A stretch of 64,000 nt of DNA from Cyanobium sp. AMD-g (GTDB lineage: Bacteria > Cyanobacteriota > Cyanobacteriia > PCC-6307 > Cyanobiaceae). The notes beneath the pieces were generated by a model. That model had not been told where the DNA came from. It did not search any database and saw only the letters and a program-made list of their open reading frames with translations. Shown here in pieces: positions 45,108-54,868 of this stretch. The DNA lies in the NCBI RefSeq assembly GCF_024346395.1, contig NZ_JAGQCW010000002.1:496001-560000 (forward strand), given 5' to 3'. Each line of letters starts with the position of its first letter. The first letter of the stretch is position 1. Made by a program: the position numbers and the translations under genes.

Positions 45108-45919
45108 AGCAGGAATTTCATGGCCAATGGAGCGATGGCGGAGGCAAACCCGGCGGCACCTGTAAGCAGCTGTCCTCCCATTCCGCTTTCCTGCTTGGCT
45201 TTCTTTCCAGGCTTTGTGAGGCTGGCAGCGACCTCAGTCAGTTGCTTCGCCTGCGCCTCTTCTCCGGCCTGGCCGTAGAGGACCGCGGCGTAGTTGATGT
45301 CCTGGGCGGCCAGCTCCGTCTTGCCTTGCTCCGTGCGGCTCAGCCCCCGGGCCACCCAGCTGATGGCCGCCTCCGGCTGCAGCCGGATCGCCTCGGAAAA
45401 CAGTTGCTCCGCCTGGGGATGGCGGCCCTCCAGGGCGGCGGTCACGCCGGCGTTGTGCAGCTCGGGATAGCTCAACACCGCAGGTCCCACACCCCGGGCG
45501 TCTTGCCAGTGGCTGCGGGCGAGTCCGCCGGGATCGAGCTGGGCGCCGCTCAGATCGCTCTGGCGCAGGTCGGTGCCCTCCAGATTGGCCCCCCGCAGAT
45601 CGGCGCCCCGCAGGGAGGCTCCCTGGAGACTGGTGAAGCGCAAGTCGGCCCCTTCCAGGCGGGCCCCATCCAGCCGGGCCTGGCCCAGATTGGCCCTCTG
45701 GAGCTTGGCGCCCCGCAGATCCGCATCCCGCAGGTCGGCATGGACCAGGTCGGCGTCCTGGAGTTTGCAGCGGGGGCAGTTGCGCTGACTCAGCAGCCGG
45801 ATCAGATCGCCATCACTGCTCGCACGCGCGGGCCCGGGCATCAGCAGGGCCAGAGTCGCCGTGCCTGCGAACAGCAGGCCCCGGATGTGGCTCCGGGTGA
45901 ACCCGTGCACGCTGGTCAT
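45092..45919 (-). CDS. Exported pentapeptide-repeat protein with TPR-like region
   Basis: The 275-residue protein has a signal peptide (about 1-33), a Cys pair 'NCPRCKLQ', about fifteen A(D/N)LxX pentapeptide repeats (about 50-128) that would form a right-handed beta-helix, and a TPR-like helical region (about 150-230, 'GRHPQAEQLFSEAIRLQPEAAISWVARGL'). A C-terminal hydrophobic segment may anchor it. The function of such cyanobacterial proteins is unknown. It starts 10 bases after the transglutaminase gene and so is probably the last gene of the MoxR operon. Confidence 0.88.
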   Translation of the reverse strand: MTSVHGFTRSHIRGLLFAGTATLALLMPGPARASSDGDLIRLLSQRNCPRCKLQDADLVHADLRDADLRGAKLQRANLGQARLDGARLEGADLRFTSLQGASLRGADLRGANLEGTDLRQSDLSGAQLDPGGLARSHWQDARGVGPAVLSYPELHNAGVTAALEGRHPQAEQLFSEAIRLQPEAAISWVARGLSRTEQGKTELAAQDINYAAVLYGQAGEEAQAKQLTEVAASLTKPGKKAKQESGMGGQLLTGAAGFASAIAPLAMKFLLPLAF

Positions 45920-45929
45920 GGTCGCCCGT

Positions 45930-47774
45930 TCAGCGGTCTCCCCGTTGTACCGCTTCCTCAGGCAGGTTGCCGGCTCGCAGGGAACGGCGCAGGGTCCGTC
46001 CCAGCCGTTGGGTCTCGCGCCATCCCGTCCGGCTGGGGGTGCTGGCGAAGCGCTGCTGCTGGTAATGCCCGACGTAGGCGTTGAGGGGAGCGCTCAGGAC
46101 CGGCCATCGCCGCGTCAGCCGCTGGGCGAAGACGGGAAGGGTTTCCCCCGCCTGGGGCGCCATGCCGTGCCTGGCGAAGGCCCGCAGGGTGTGCTCCAGC
46201 TCCAGGCGCAGAGGATCACCCCGGCGGCGGCGGCCCAGCCAGCCCAGCCCCCCCAGGCTGGCGGCCAGGCTGACGGCCACCGCCAGCAACACCACCAGCC
46301 CGAGCAGGTGGGGCCGGTCACCCAGCAGCCGACGCACCAGGGCCTGCTGCTGCTCGCTGTCGTAGCCCAGCCACCAACGGGCCCAGGCGATGTCGAGGCT
46401 CCACCATTGCTGCTGCAGCCAGTCCCAGGGGGCGGCGCCGGCGGATGTGTCGCCGCTGGTGACGGCGCGCGCCATGGGGTCCCCTTCGGCCCAGGCGGTG
46501 GGATCGATCCGCTGCCAGCCTTCCCCTTGCAGCCACACTTCGCTCCAGGCATGGGCATCCGCCTGGCGCAGGTCCACGTAGCCGTTGCCCCCCACCGGTT
46601 GGACCCACTGGCCACCCCGGTAGCCGCTCACCACCCGGGCCGGCACCCCGGCCGCTCGCATCAGGGTGGTGAAGGCGCTGGCGTAGTGGCCGCAGAAGCC
46701 GAGCCTGGACGCGAACAGGAAGTGGTCGAGGGGCGCCTGGCTGGGCAGGGCCCCGGGCTCGAGCGTGTAACGGAACGGCTGGCTGCGGAACCAGCTCCCG
46801 GCGGCGTTCAGCCGTTCCCGGTCGCTGCCCAGGCGTCCCCATGGGGCGGCCAGTGCTTCCAGCTGGGGGTTGTCGCCCCGGGGCAGGACCAGATCGATGG
46901 GCCCGGGTGGTTCGGTGCGCCAGTCAGCCTGATCCGTCGTCCGGGTGAGGGCGTAGACGCGCCGCTGGCTGCCCGGTGCCCGGTTCAGCAGTTCGCCGCT
47001 GCGTTGCAGGGTCAGGTCGGCCGAGAGCGGCCGTCCGGCGCCGCTCCAGGGGACCGCGGCCAGGCCGCTGGGTTCAACCAGCCACAGCTGAAGGCCTTCC
47101 CCCGGGACAGCGGGCGGCGGCGCCGGCGGGGCGGGCTGGCCGGCCGCAGGCCTGGGGAACGGCGGGGCGCTGCTGCGCCAGCGGCGGCCATCAAAGCGGT
47201 CATGCACCAAAACCCGCCAGTAACGCTGCTCCAGGGGGGGTGGCCCGCCACCGAGGGGGAAGGCGACGCGGGCGGCGGCCTGGCGGCTGACGGCGAGCCT
47301 GGCGATGGAGCCCGGCTCCATGCTGTCGCTCAGGCCGGTCATCGCCCCCATGCCCTGGCCCGCCCCGAAGTTGCTGAAGGGCATCAGCCTCGGCAGCAGC
47401 AGGAACAGCACCAGGGCGATCGGCAGCGCCGCCAGCAGCACCTGCAGGCTGCGGCGCATCAGGGCTTTCCAGTCGGGCCCCGCCCCCAGTTCCAGGGCCA
47501 GCAGCCCGGCCAGGGCCATCAGGATGGCCAGGCCCTGCAGCAGGCTTGGTGCCAGTTCGGGGCGCAGGGCCGCCAGCAGACCGGCGCAGACCAGCTGCAG
47601 CAGCGCCACCACCCGCCGCTCCTCAAGGCTGCGGGCTTCGCGCAGCTTCAGGGCCGTCAGCACCGCCAGGCCGAAGGCCAGCAGGCTCAGGGACAGGGCC
47701 GGCGAGAGGCCCAGCAGACCCAAGGCGAGCAACCCCATGGTCAGCCACTGCAGGGGGGCGGCGGCGCGGCTCAT
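45930..47774 (-). CDS. Membrane transglutaminase-like protein (TgpA type)
   Basis: The 614-residue protein has an N-terminal block of about five membrane helices (about 10-155), a large extracytoplasmic region with a transglutaminase-like domain (about 330-440), and a further membrane helix (about 500-525) with a cytoplasmic tail. The catalytic triad is visible: Cys361 in 'GFCGHYASAF', His408 in 'DAHAWSEVW' and Asp424 in 'RIDPTAW'. It matches the TgpA/DUF3488 proteins commonly linked to MoxR and DUF58 genes. The ATG at 47774 overlaps the DUF58 stop (ATGA). Confidence 0.92.
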   Translation of the reverse strand: MSRAAAPLQWLTMGLLALGLLGLSPALSLSLLAFGLAVLTALKLREARSLEERRVVALLQLVCAGLLAALRPELAPSLLQGLAILMALAGLLALELGAGPDWKALMRRSLQVLLAALPIALVLFLLLPRLMPFSNFGAGQGMGAMTGLSDSMEPGSIARLAVSRQAAARVAFPLGGGPPPLEQRYWRVLVHDRFDGRRWRSSAPPFPRPAAGQPAPPAPPPAVPGEGLQLWLVEPSGLAAVPWSGAGRPLSADLTLQRSGELLNRAPGSQRRVYALTRTTDQADWRTEPPGPIDLVLPRGDNPQLEALAAPWGRLGSDRERLNAAGSWFRSQPFRYTLEPGALPSQAPLDHFLFASRLGFCGHYASAFTTLMRAAGVPARVVSGYRGGQWVQPVGGNGYVDLRQADAHAWSEVWLQGEGWQRIDPTAWAEGDPMARAVTSGDTSAGAAPWDWLQQQWWSLDIAWARWWLGYDSEQQQALVRRLLGDRPHLLGLVVLLAVAVSLAASLGGLGWLGRRRRGDPLRLELEHTLRAFARHGMAPQAGETLPVFAQRLTRRWPVLSAPLNAYVGHYQQQRFASTPSRTGWRETQRLGRTLRRSLRAGNLPEEAVQRGDR

Positions 47775-48688
47775 CGGCAGGAGGCCAGGGCCGCCAGGCA
47801 CCGGTCCCGGTGCAGCACCCCCCGGCCGGGCGCGACGGCCTGGCCGTTCAGGAGCAGGCCGTAGCTGAGGCCCCGGCCGTGCCAGCTCCAGATGCGCTCA
47901 CTGAGGTGTTCGAGCGCCGCCTCCAGGGGCACCCCGGGTTCCGGGGCCAGCAGGGGGGCCGCTTCGGGGTGATCCAGGAAGCGCTTGGCATACTCGCCCC
48001 GCCCCTGGGCCAGCAGCTTCCAGGCCAGTCGGCTGGGGCTGTCCTGGGGGCGATGGGGGGCCAGGTCACGCCAGTCGTCGCTGCCGTCCTGGCGGCGGGC
48101 CAGGGCCGGCTCGCCGTCCAGCGGTGCCGACCCGGCGGCCAGCCGCCGCACCGGTCCGGCCCGCCGGGCCGGGTAGATCAGCTGGGCCGTCTGCGGATGC
48201 CAGCGCGACCAGCAGCAGAACAGCCCCAGGGGCGCCGTGGTCTGGATCCGCAGCAGCCCGGGTCGTTGCCAGCCCCGGCCCGGGGGGGTCCAGGTCACGG
48301 TGAGCGCATGCTCCCCCGCCGCCAGCGACAGCGGCCCACCCGCCGCCTCCCCCGCCAGCCGCAGACGCACCCCTTCGCTGCAGCCGGGGCAGCGCAGCTG
48401 GATCGGATAGGCGACCGGGGTCCCGGCGAAGCCCGGTGCGGGTTCGCCGCAGCCCAGCTCCACACCCTGCAGGTTGAAGTGGGTGAGGTGCAGGGTGAGC
48501 AGGAACAGGCTGAGCATCAGGAAGCTCAACAACAACGTGCCGTTGCTCTGCATCTGGACGCCGACCACCTGCAGCAGCACCGTGCCCGCCAGCCAGAGCC
48601 AGCCGAACCGCGTTGGCAGGATGTACAGGTTGCGCATCCGCAGGCGCACCCGCTCCCCCTGCTGGGGCCTACCGAAGTCCATCGACAC
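47771..48688 (-). CDS. DUF58-domain membrane protein
   Basis: The protein of about 305 residues starts with a short basic region, two membrane helices (about 28-68) and a beta-rich region, then the DUF58 segment with 'ARRQDGSDDWRDLAPHRPQDSPSRLAWKLLAQ'-like core (I read 'GSDDWRDLAPHRPQD' as its signature). DUF58 proteins carry a degenerate von Willebrand-like fold and act with MoxR ATPases in envelope or assembly roles. GTG 48688 or ATG 48682 is the start; both overlap the end of the moxR gene. Confidence 0.88.
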   Translation of the reverse strand: MSMDFGRPQQGERVRLRMRNLYILPTRFGWLWLAGTVLLQVVGVQMQSNGTLLLSFLMLSLFLLTLHLTHFNLQGVELGCGEPAPGFAGTPVAYPIQLRCPGCSEGVRLRLAGEAAGGPLSLAAGEHALTVTWTPPGRGWQRPGLLRIQTTAPLGLFCCWSRWHPQTAQLIYPARRAGPVRRLAAGSAPLDGEPALARRQDGSDDWRDLAPHRPQDSPSRLAWKLLAQGRGEYAKRFLDHPEAAPLLAPEPGVPLEAALEHLSERIWSWHGRGLSYGLLLNGQAVAPGRGVLHRDRCLAALASCR

Positions 48689-49580
48689 CTTCCTGGAGCC
48701 GCTGGCTCAGGTCCCCGTCGCTGCCACCGCGCTGGCCGCCGTCCATGCGGTGCTCACAGACGGCGGCCAGCACGGCCTGGACGTCGTCTGGAATCACATG
48801 GTCGCGGCCCTCCAGCAGCGACCAGGCGCGGGCGGCGGCCACCAGGGCCAGACCGGCCCGGGGGGAGAGTGGATGGCCCTGGGCGGGCTGGTGACGGCTG
48901 CGGTCCAGCAGGTCGAGCACGTAGTCGAGCAGGGCGGCACTGCAGTGCTGCCGCTCGCAACGGGCCTGCAGCTCCAGCAGATCCTCGGGCCCGAAGGCGC
49001 TGCTGAGGCCATCGGGCCGCAGGCCCTCGCCCTGCAGCAGGGCCCGTTCCGCCTGGCGGGGGGGATAACCCAGGCTGAGGCGCATCAGGAAACGGTCCAG
49101 CTGGGATTCCGGCAGGGCCGAGGTGCCCCCCTGGTCGAGGCCGTTCTGGGTGGCGATCACCAGAAAGGGCCGGGGCAGGGGATGGCTGGTGCCGTCCACG
49201 CTCACCCTGCCGGCGGCCATCGCCTCCAGCAGGGCGCTCTGGGTGCGCGGGCTGGCCCGGTTGATCTCGTCGGCCAGCAGCACCTGGCTGAACAGGGGAC
49301 CCGGCTGAAAGTGAAAGCTGGCGGCGCCAGGGTCGAACACGTTGAGGCCGGTCAGATCGGCGGGCAGCAGGTCGCTGGTGAAGCTCACCCGCTTGAAGCC
49401 GAGGCCGAAGCTGCGGGCCAGGGCCTCGGCCAGGGTGGTCTTGCCCATGCCAGGCAGGTCTTCGATCAACAGGTGGCCGCGGGCCAGCAGGCAGGCCAGG
49501 GCCAGGCGCACCTCGTGTTCCTTGCCCAGCAACACCGCACCGATCGCGCTGATCACCGGGTGAAGGGGGGAAGGGGGCAC
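48669..49580 (-). CDS. MoxR-family AAA+ ATPase
   Basis: The 303-residue ATPase has Walker A at residues 44-48 ('GMGKT' within 'EDLPGMGKTTLAEALA'), 'FTSDLLPADLTGLNVFDP', Walker B 'VLLADEINRASPRTQSALLEAM', sensor-1 'VIATQNGLDQGG' and 'LPESQLDRFLMRLSLGYP'. This is the MoxR pattern. These ATPases act as chaperones for protein-complex assembly and are typically followed by DUF58 and transglutaminase genes, as here. The start is a GTG at 49580, divergent from the CobD-like gene. Confidence 0.95.
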   Translation of the reverse strand: MPPSPLHPVISAIGAVLLGKEHEVRLALACLLARGHLLIEDLPGMGKTTLAEALARSFGLGFKRVSFTSDLLPADLTGLNVFDPGAASFHFQPGPLFSQVLLADEINRASPRTQSALLEAMAAGRVSVDGTSHPLPRPFLVIATQNGLDQGGTSALPESQLDRFLMRLSLGYPPRQAERALLQGEGLRPDGLSSAFGPEDLLELQARCERQHCSAALLDYVLDLLDRSRHQPAQGHPLSPRAGLALVAAARAWSLLEGRDHVIPDDVQAVLAAVCEHRMDGGQRGGSDGDLSQRLQEGVDGLR

Positions 49581-49686
49581 GGGGCGGGTGCGGTCACCGG
49601 TGGTCCACCCATTGCAGCAGCCCCGCCACCCTTCTGTGTTACAACCGCCTGAATGTTCCCTGGAGTCGGTGCCGGCTCACCACCCG

Positions 49687-50823
49687 GTGACGGGGCTTCC
49701 TGATCCGCCGCAACCCCATGGCGGCAACCTCCAGGCGGCCGCAAGACGCCTCGGCTGTCGTCCGGATCAGCTGCTGGACGCCAGCGCCTCCCTGGTGCCC
49801 TTCGGCCCGCCACCGCGGCTGCGGCGCCTGCTGCACCGCGCCCTCGACACCGACCTGCGCGACTATCCAGACCGGGACTACGGGGCCCTGGCCGGTGCCA
49901 TCGCCGCCTGGCACGGGCTCGATCCGGCCATGGTGCTGCCCGGCAACGGGGCCGCCGAACTGTTCACCTGGGCGGCGCGGGACGCCGCCGCCTGCGGCCC
50001 CAGCCTGCTGCCGGCGCCGGGGTTCGGCGACTACCGCCGGGCCCTGGACTGCTGGGGCGGTGTGTGGCGGACCCTGCCGCTGCCCCTGGACTGGCGCGGA
50101 GCCGGTCCCAGCGACTGGCCCCTGGCCGAGGCCACCACCGCCATGGCCGTTGCGACAGACCGCCCGTCCGTGCTGTGGCTCACCAATCCCCACAACCCCA
50201 CCGGCCAGGTCTGGAGCCGGGCCTCGCTGCAGCCCCTGCTGGAGCGGTTCGCCCTGGTGATCGTCGATGAGGCGTTTCTGCCGCTGGTGCCCGCCGGCGA
50301 GGACCAGTCGCTGGTGCCGTTGCTGCCGGCCCACCCCAATCTGGTGGTGATCCGCAGCCTCACCAAGCTGTTCTCGATCGCCGGCCTGCGGCTCGGCTAC
50401 GCCCTGGGCGGCGCCGAGCGGCTGGCCCGCTGGGCCGCCTGGCGCGACCCCTGGCCCGTCAACGGCCTGGCGGCGGCGGCGGGCCAGTTCCTGATGGCCG
50501 ATCAGGCCGGCCTGCGGCGCTGGCAGCGGCGGGTGCAGCGCTGGGTGGCCCGCGAGGGTCCCTGGCTGACGGGACGGCTGGCGGCGATGCCCGGACTGGA
50601 GCCCCTGCCCTCGGCCGCCAATTACCTGCTGGTGCGGAGCACCCCTGGGGCCGACTCGCTCCAGCCGCTGCGGCTGGCGCTGGAACGCCAGCACCGGATC
50701 CTGGTGCGCGACTGCCGCTCCTTCGATGGCCTGGGCGAAAGCTGGCTGCGGATCGCCGTGCAGAGCAGGGCCGGCAACCGCCGTCTCCTGGGGGCCCTGC
50801 GGCGCCTCAACCGTGCCCCCTGA
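49687..50823 (+). CDS. CobD-like PLP-dependent aminotransferase/decarboxylase
   Basis: From the GTG at 49687 the protein has 378 residues of class I/II aminotransferase fold. It begins 'PHGGNL', typical of threonine-phosphate decarboxylase CobD, and has '[14 protein letters not shown]', '[12 protein letters not shown]', '[10 protein letters not shown]', '[10 protein letters not shown]' and the PLP lysine K227 in '[15 protein letters not shown]'. It would supply aminopropanol phosphate for the cobalamin loop; a histidinol-phosphate aminotransferase is the alternative. An earlier GTG at 49588 would add 33 unconserved residues. The 3' end overlaps convergent murG by 17 bases. Confidence 0.85.
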   Translation: MTGLPDPPQPHGGNLQAAARRLGCRPDQLLDASASLVPFGPPPRLRRLLHRALDTDLRDYPDRDYGALAGAIAAWHGLDPAMVLPGNGAAELFTWAARDAAACGPSLLPAPGFGDYRRALDCWGGVWRTLPLPLDWRGAGPSDWPLAEATTAMAVATDRPSVLWLTNPHNPTGQVWSRASLQPLLERFALVIVDEAFLPLVPAGEDQSLVPLLPAHPNLVVIRSLTKLFSIAGLRLGYALGGAERLARWAAWRDPWPVNGLAAAAGQFLMADQAGLRRWQRRVQRWVAREGPWLTGRLAAMPGLEPLPSAANYLLVRSTPGADSLQPLRLALERQHRILVRDCRSFDGLGESWLRIAVQSRAGNRRLLGALRRLNRAP

Positions 50824-51889
50824 CCTGCTCCAGCACCTGCACCAGCCGCCGGTCGGCGTCCCGCACCGCCAGGGCCGCCATGCCGTCCCGCATCGGCTCC
50901 AGAGGATCGGCTCCTGTGGCGGAGCCGCGCAGGCGCGGTCCCAGCAGCCGCCACACGGTCCGCTCCAGGGCAGGCTCGCCGGGCTCGTGTTGCCAGACGA
51001 TCACCGCGGCGCCCAGGCTGGCGGCGGCGGCGGCATTGGCGTCCTGATGGCGGTCGGCGGCCGCCGGGAAGGGCACCAGGATCGCCGGGGTGCCGCAGAC
51101 GGCCAGTTCGCTGAGGCTGCCGGCGCCGGCCCGGCTGATGGCCAGGTCGCAATGCTGCAGCAGCCCCGGCAGCTCATCGCTGAAGGCCCGCTCCGCCACC
51201 CCGTCGAGGCGCAGCGTTCCGGCTTCGGGGTCCTGGCTGCCGGTGAGGTGAACGATGCGACAGCCGCTGGCCGACAGCTGCGGCAGCAGGGGCCGCACCA
51301 TGCGGTTGAGGCCCAGGGCCCCCTGGCTGCCCCCCATCACCAGCAGCAGGGGCCCGTCGCCCCCTGGCACCCACTCGGGCAGGGGAGTGGGACGAAGGAA
51401 GTCCCGTCGTACCGGGGTGCCGCACACCAGAGGACGGCAGCGGGGCAGCCGCTCGGCCGCCTGGGGAAGCCCCACGGCCACCCGTGTGCACAGGGGGCCC
51501 AGCAACCGGGTCACCCGCCCGGGGATGGCGTTGCTCTCGTGCAGCACCACCGGAACCCCGCACCAGCGGGCGGCCAGGATCGCCGGTGCGGCGATGTACC
51601 CCCCGCTGCTGAACACCACGCTCACCCCCTCCCGCCGGATCAGGCGCCGCATCGGCAGCACCGCCAGCAGCAGCTGCAGCAGGTTCCAGAGCTTTCGCAG
51701 CCCCCGGCCCTGCAGTCCGCCGGCCCGCACCATGTGGAGCGGGTAGCGGCTGGGGACCAGGTCGGTCTCCAGCCGGTTCGGTACCCCCACCCAGTGCACC
51801 TGCCAGTCGGCAGACAGGGCTTCGGCCACCGCGAGGGCGGGGAACAGGTGGCCACCCGTGCCGCTGGCGGCGATCAGCAGGGTCGGCAT
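50807..51889 (-). CDS. murG: UDP-GlcNAc:undecaprenyl-PP-MurNAc-pentapeptide transferase MurG
   Basis: The 360-residue glycosyltransferase makes lipid II from lipid I on the cytoplasmic membrane face. Marks are the N-terminal '[18 protein letters not shown]', '[12 protein letters not shown]', '[15 protein letters not shown]', the linker '[10 protein letters not shown]', '[15 protein letters not shown]' and the UDP-sugar site '[26 protein letters not shown]'. Start is the ATG at 51889. It is a single leftward gene, divergent from the next exported protein. Confidence 0.97.
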   Translation of the reverse strand: MPTLLIAASGTGGHLFPALAVAEALSADWQVHWVGVPNRLETDLVPSRYPLHMVRAGGLQGRGLRKLWNLLQLLLAVLPMRRLIRREGVSVVFSSGGYIAAPAILAARWCGVPVVLHESNAIPGRVTRLLGPLCTRVAVGLPQAAERLPRCRPLVCGTPVRRDFLRPTPLPEWVPGGDGPLLLVMGGSQGALGLNRMVRPLLPQLSASGCRIVHLTGSQDPEAGTLRLDGVAERAFSDELPGLLQHCDLAISRAGAGSLSELAVCGTPAILVPFPAAADRHQDANAAAAASLGAAVIVWQHEPGEPALERTVWRLLGPRLRGSATGADPLEPMRDGMAALAVRDADRRLVQVLEQVRGHG

Positions 51890-51966
51890 GGGCGGGTGGG
51901 GCGAGCGCGCCTAACTTAAAAGCCGATTCCGGTCCGCTCACCGCCGCCCCGGTTCCTACCCTCTCC

Positions 51967-52758
51967 ATGGCTTCGTCCTGCCCGCTGATCGCCCCCCTGC
52001 CCCCGGTCCGGTCGCCCCAGCTGCTCGGCACCCTCCTGGCGGCCATGGTGATGGCCGGCGCCGGCGTCGCCCCCGCCCTGGCGGTTCCGCCTTCTCCCGC
52101 CCAGCTGCAGGCCCTCGAGAGCGCCCTCAACAGCAACTCCGACACGGCCCTGGCTGGCCTGCTGCAGGCGGGCCCCGGGCTGGATCCCACCCTGCTGGAG
52201 AGCCGCCGGCGCCTGTTGCGCCAGCAGTTTCCCGATGCCCGCTGGCAGCTGAGCAGCGGCGCCCAGATGCGCGATGGTCAACCCACGGTGACCCTGCGGG
52301 TGGATGGCACCCGGCGCCAGGGCGGCACCACCTACCGGCTGGAGGCGGAGCAACAGCTGGCCCTGCAGAGCGACGGCACCCGCATCAACGGCCAGACGGT
52401 GCTGCGGGAACGGTCGCTGCTGCGCAGCGGTGACAAGCCCCTGCCGGTGAGCCTGCTGATCCCCGATGCGGTGCTGACCGGCCAGCGCTACGACGTCGAT
52501 GTGATCTTCGACGATCCCCTCGACGGTGCCCTCTCCGCTGGGGGCATCGCCGCGATCACCCCCCAGCAGCAGGCCACCATGGCCAGCCCGAGCATGGAGC
52601 TCGGGGCCCTCGGGGGCGGCGGACTGTTCAAGATCGTGCAGGCGCCCCTGTCCCCCGGTTCCCAGACCTGGGCCGTCCTGCTGGTGCACCCCGACGGCAT
52701 CGTCAGCGCCACCAAGCGGGTGCGCGTTGTTTCCGACCGCAAATCGCTCGAGCCCTGA
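51967..52758 (+). CDS. Exported protein of unknown function
   Basis: I do not recognise the family. The 263-residue protein has a signal peptide (hydrophobic about 19-38, 'APALA' cleavage) and a beta-rich domain with runs such as 'GTRRQGGTTYRLEAEQQLALQSDGTRINGQTVLRE' (read in parts), which resembles a small periplasmic or cell-surface domain conserved in Synechococcus-type genomes. It ends three bases before the response regulator gene on the same strand and is therefore probably in that operon, perhaps as a sensed or regulated envelope component. Confidence 0.8.
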   Translation: MASSCPLIAPLPPVRSPQLLGTLLAAMVMAGAGVAPALAVPPSPAQLQALESALNSNSDTALAGLLQAGPGLDPTLLESRRRLLRQQFPDARWQLSSGAQMRDGQPTVTLRVDGTRRQGGTTYRLEAEQQLALQSDGTRINGQTVLRERSLLRSGDKPLPVSLLIPDAVLTGQRYDVDVIFDDPLDGALSAGGIAAITPQQQATMASPSMELGALGGGGLFKIVQAPLSPGSQTWAVLLVHPDGIVSATKRVRVVSDRKSLEP

Positions 52759-52761
52759 GCC

Positions 52762-53487
52762 ATGGGCCGACCGCATCGGATCTGGGTGGTGGACGACGAT
52801 CCGGACCTGCGCCATCTCCTTTCCACCTACCTGGGGGACCAGGGCTACGAGGTCCGCTGCATGGGCGATGGCGCCCAGCTGATGGCCCGGCTGGAGGGGC
52901 AGCGCCCCGATCTGCTGGTGCTCGACCTGATGCTTCCCGGCGATGACGGCCTCACCCTGCTGCGGCGCCTGCGGGACGGGGACGATGACCTGCCGGTGCT
53001 GATGCTCACGGCCCGTGCCGATGCGGTGGATCGGATCATCGGCCTGGAGCAGGGGGCCGACGACTACCTGGCCAAACCCTTTCTGCCAAGGGAGCTGACC
53101 GCCCGGATCGAGGCGGTGCTGCGCCGCCGCGGCACCCTTCCCGGCGGATTGCCCCAGCCTGACGGGGCCCGGATCGGCTTCGGCGACCTGGAGGTGGATC
53201 TGGCGGCCCGCACCCTGGAGCGCCAGGGGGAAGCCCTGACGATCACCGGCGGCGAGTTCGCCCTGCTGGCGGCCTTCGTGCAGCACCCCCACCGGCCCCT
53301 CTCCCGGGAGCGGCTGATCGAACTGGCCCGGGGTCCCGGCAGCGACACCGACAGCCGCAGCATGGACGTGCAGGTGTCGCGGCTGCGGCGGTTGATCGAA
53401 CCGGAGCCGGCCCGGCCCCGCTATGTGCAGACGGTCTGGGGCTATGGCTATGTGTTCGTTCCCGATGGCAAGCCCCGCCAGTCCTGA
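52762..53487 (+). CDS. OmpR-family response regulator
   Basis: The 241-residue protein has a receiver domain (about 6-120) with acidic pocket D11-D13, phosphoacceptor Asp55 ('LVLDLMLPGDDG'), Thr83 and Lys105 ('LAKPF'), and a winged-helix DNA-binding domain (about 140-235, 'RSMDVQVSRLRRLIE', 'TVWGYGYVF'). It would bind direct repeats in target promoters once phosphorylated by the histidine kinase encoded next. The 3' end overlaps the kinase gene by 23 bases. Confidence 0.95.
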   Translation: MGRPHRIWVVDDDPDLRHLLSTYLGDQGYEVRCMGDGAQLMARLEGQRPDLLVLDLMLPGDDGLTLLRRLRDGDDDLPVLMLTARADAVDRIIGLEQGADDYLAKPFLPRELTARIEAVLRRRGTLPGGLPQPDGARIGFGDLEVDLAARTLERQGEALTITGGEFALLAAFVQHPHRPLSRERLIELARGPGSDTDSRSMDVQVSRLRRLIEPEPARPRYVQTVWGYGYVFVPDGKPRQS

Positions 53488-54868
53488 ACCCTTCTGGCGG
53501 CCGTCCCTGGGGCGCACGCTGGCGTACCTGCTGGCTGGCACCGGTGCGGCCGCCCTCAGCCTGCTGCTGCTGCACCTGCTCGTGGGTCGGCGCCTGGCCC
53601 AGCAGCAGCTGATCCAGACGGGCTCTGAGGTGGCTTCGAACCTGGTGCTGGGGGAGGTGGCCCTGGAACGCTTCAGCCCGGAGGTGCTTGGCCAGATCAG
53701 CGGCATGCAACTGGTGGTGGGCCGCCGGCCGGAGCCTGCGGCCACGGCGGCCTGGGTGGGCCGGGGGGACCGGCGGCTGCGCTGGCAGACCGAGCGGCTG
53801 CAGGCGCAGCTGTGCCGCCGGCTGGGCCGTTGTCCGGCGGTGCAGCCGGCCTTCGCGCCGCGGCGGGGGGTATGGGTGGAGATGGCTTCCCCCTTGGAGC
53901 GGGTGTGGCTGTTTGTCTCGTTGCCTTCACCGCGCGGCTGGCCGCCCGATCCCTTGCTGCTGTCCCTGTCCATCGGCCTGGGGGCGCTCGGGGCCCTGCT
54001 GCTGTTCCTGATGCTGGAGATCCAGCGGCCCCTGACCCGGCTGCAGGACGCCCTGGCCGATGTGGGCCTCGAAGCCCTGCCCGAGGCCCTGCCGGACCAG
54101 GGCGCCCCGGCGGTGCGGCAGCTGATGGCCCGTTTCAACGCCATGCTGCTGCGGCTGGAGGACTCCGGCCGGGAGCGCACCATGATGCTGGCCGGCATCG
54201 CCCACGACCTGCGCAGCCCCCTCACGCGGCTGCGGCTGCGCCTGGCCCTCGCCGCCGAGGGCCCGATGGCGCCCCAGGAGCTGGAGCGGGCCCAGGCCGA
54301 CATCCGCTCGATCGAGCGGATCACCCGCCAGTTCATGATCTTCGCGGGAGCCGAGGCGGGGGAGAGTCCCGTGCTCGTGCCGCTCGATGCCCTGGTGGCG
54401 GAGTCGGCGGCGTCGGTGGGCGAGGTGCCCCTGGAGCTGGATCTGGAGCCGCTGGTGCGGCGGGTGCGGCCGATCGCGCTGGCGCGGGCGGTGGGCAACC
54501 TGCTCGACAACGCCCTCACCTATGGCCGGCCGCCCCTGCGCCTGGTGCTGCGGCCCCTGGTATCCGGGGACGGGGTGGTGCACCCCCACGGTGAGGCCGG
54601 ACCCGTGGAGAGCGGTTTCGAGATCCAGGTCTGGGACTGTGGCGAGGGCATCGGCCCCGACCAGTGGCACAAGGCCATGACGCCATTTCAGCGGCTCGAT
54701 CAGGCGCGCGGCGGCGAGGGGCACTGCGGCCTGGGCCTGGCCATTGCCGCCAAAGTCGCCCGCGACCATGGCGGTGACCTGCGCCGGCTCGAGGCCCCTG
54801 CCGCCGCCCAGCCGCCGCAGGGACGCTTCGGCGTGGCCCTGAGGGCCTGGCCCCTGCCGGGGGCGTGA
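53465..54868 (+). CDS. EnvZ-like sensor histidine kinase
   Basis: The 467-residue kinase has two membrane helices (about 17-37 and 160-185) around a periplasmic domain of about 120 residues, a HAMP-like linker, the phosphoacceptor His247 in 'AGIAHDLRSPLTRLRLRL', and a catalytic domain with N box 'AVGNLLDNALTYG', 'VWDCGEGIG' and 'GGEGHCGLGLAIAAKVA'. It forms the partner of the preceding OmpR-type regulator. The ATG at 53465 avoids an extension overlapping the regulator further. Signal unknown. Confidence 0.94.
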   Translation: MASPASPEPFWRPSLGRTLAYLLAGTGAAALSLLLLHLLVGRRLAQQQLIQTGSEVASNLVLGEVALERFSPEVLGQISGMQLVVGRRPEPAATAAWVGRGDRRLRWQTERLQAQLCRRLGRCPAVQPAFAPRRGVWVEMASPLERVWLFVSLPSPRGWPPDPLLLSLSIGLGALGALLLFLMLEIQRPLTRLQDALADVGLEALPEALPDQGAPAVRQLMARFNAMLLRLEDSGRERTMMLAGIAHDLRSPLTRLRLRLALAAEGPMAPQELERAQADIRSIERITRQFMIFAGAEAGESPVLVPLDALVAESAASVGEVPLELDLEPLVRRVRPIALARAVGNLLDNALTYGRPPLRLVLRPLVSGDGVVHPHGEAGPVESGFEIQVWDCGEGIGPDQWHKAMTPFQRLDQARGGEGHCGLGLAIAAKVARDHGGDLRRLEAPAAAQPPQGRFGVALRAWPLPGA

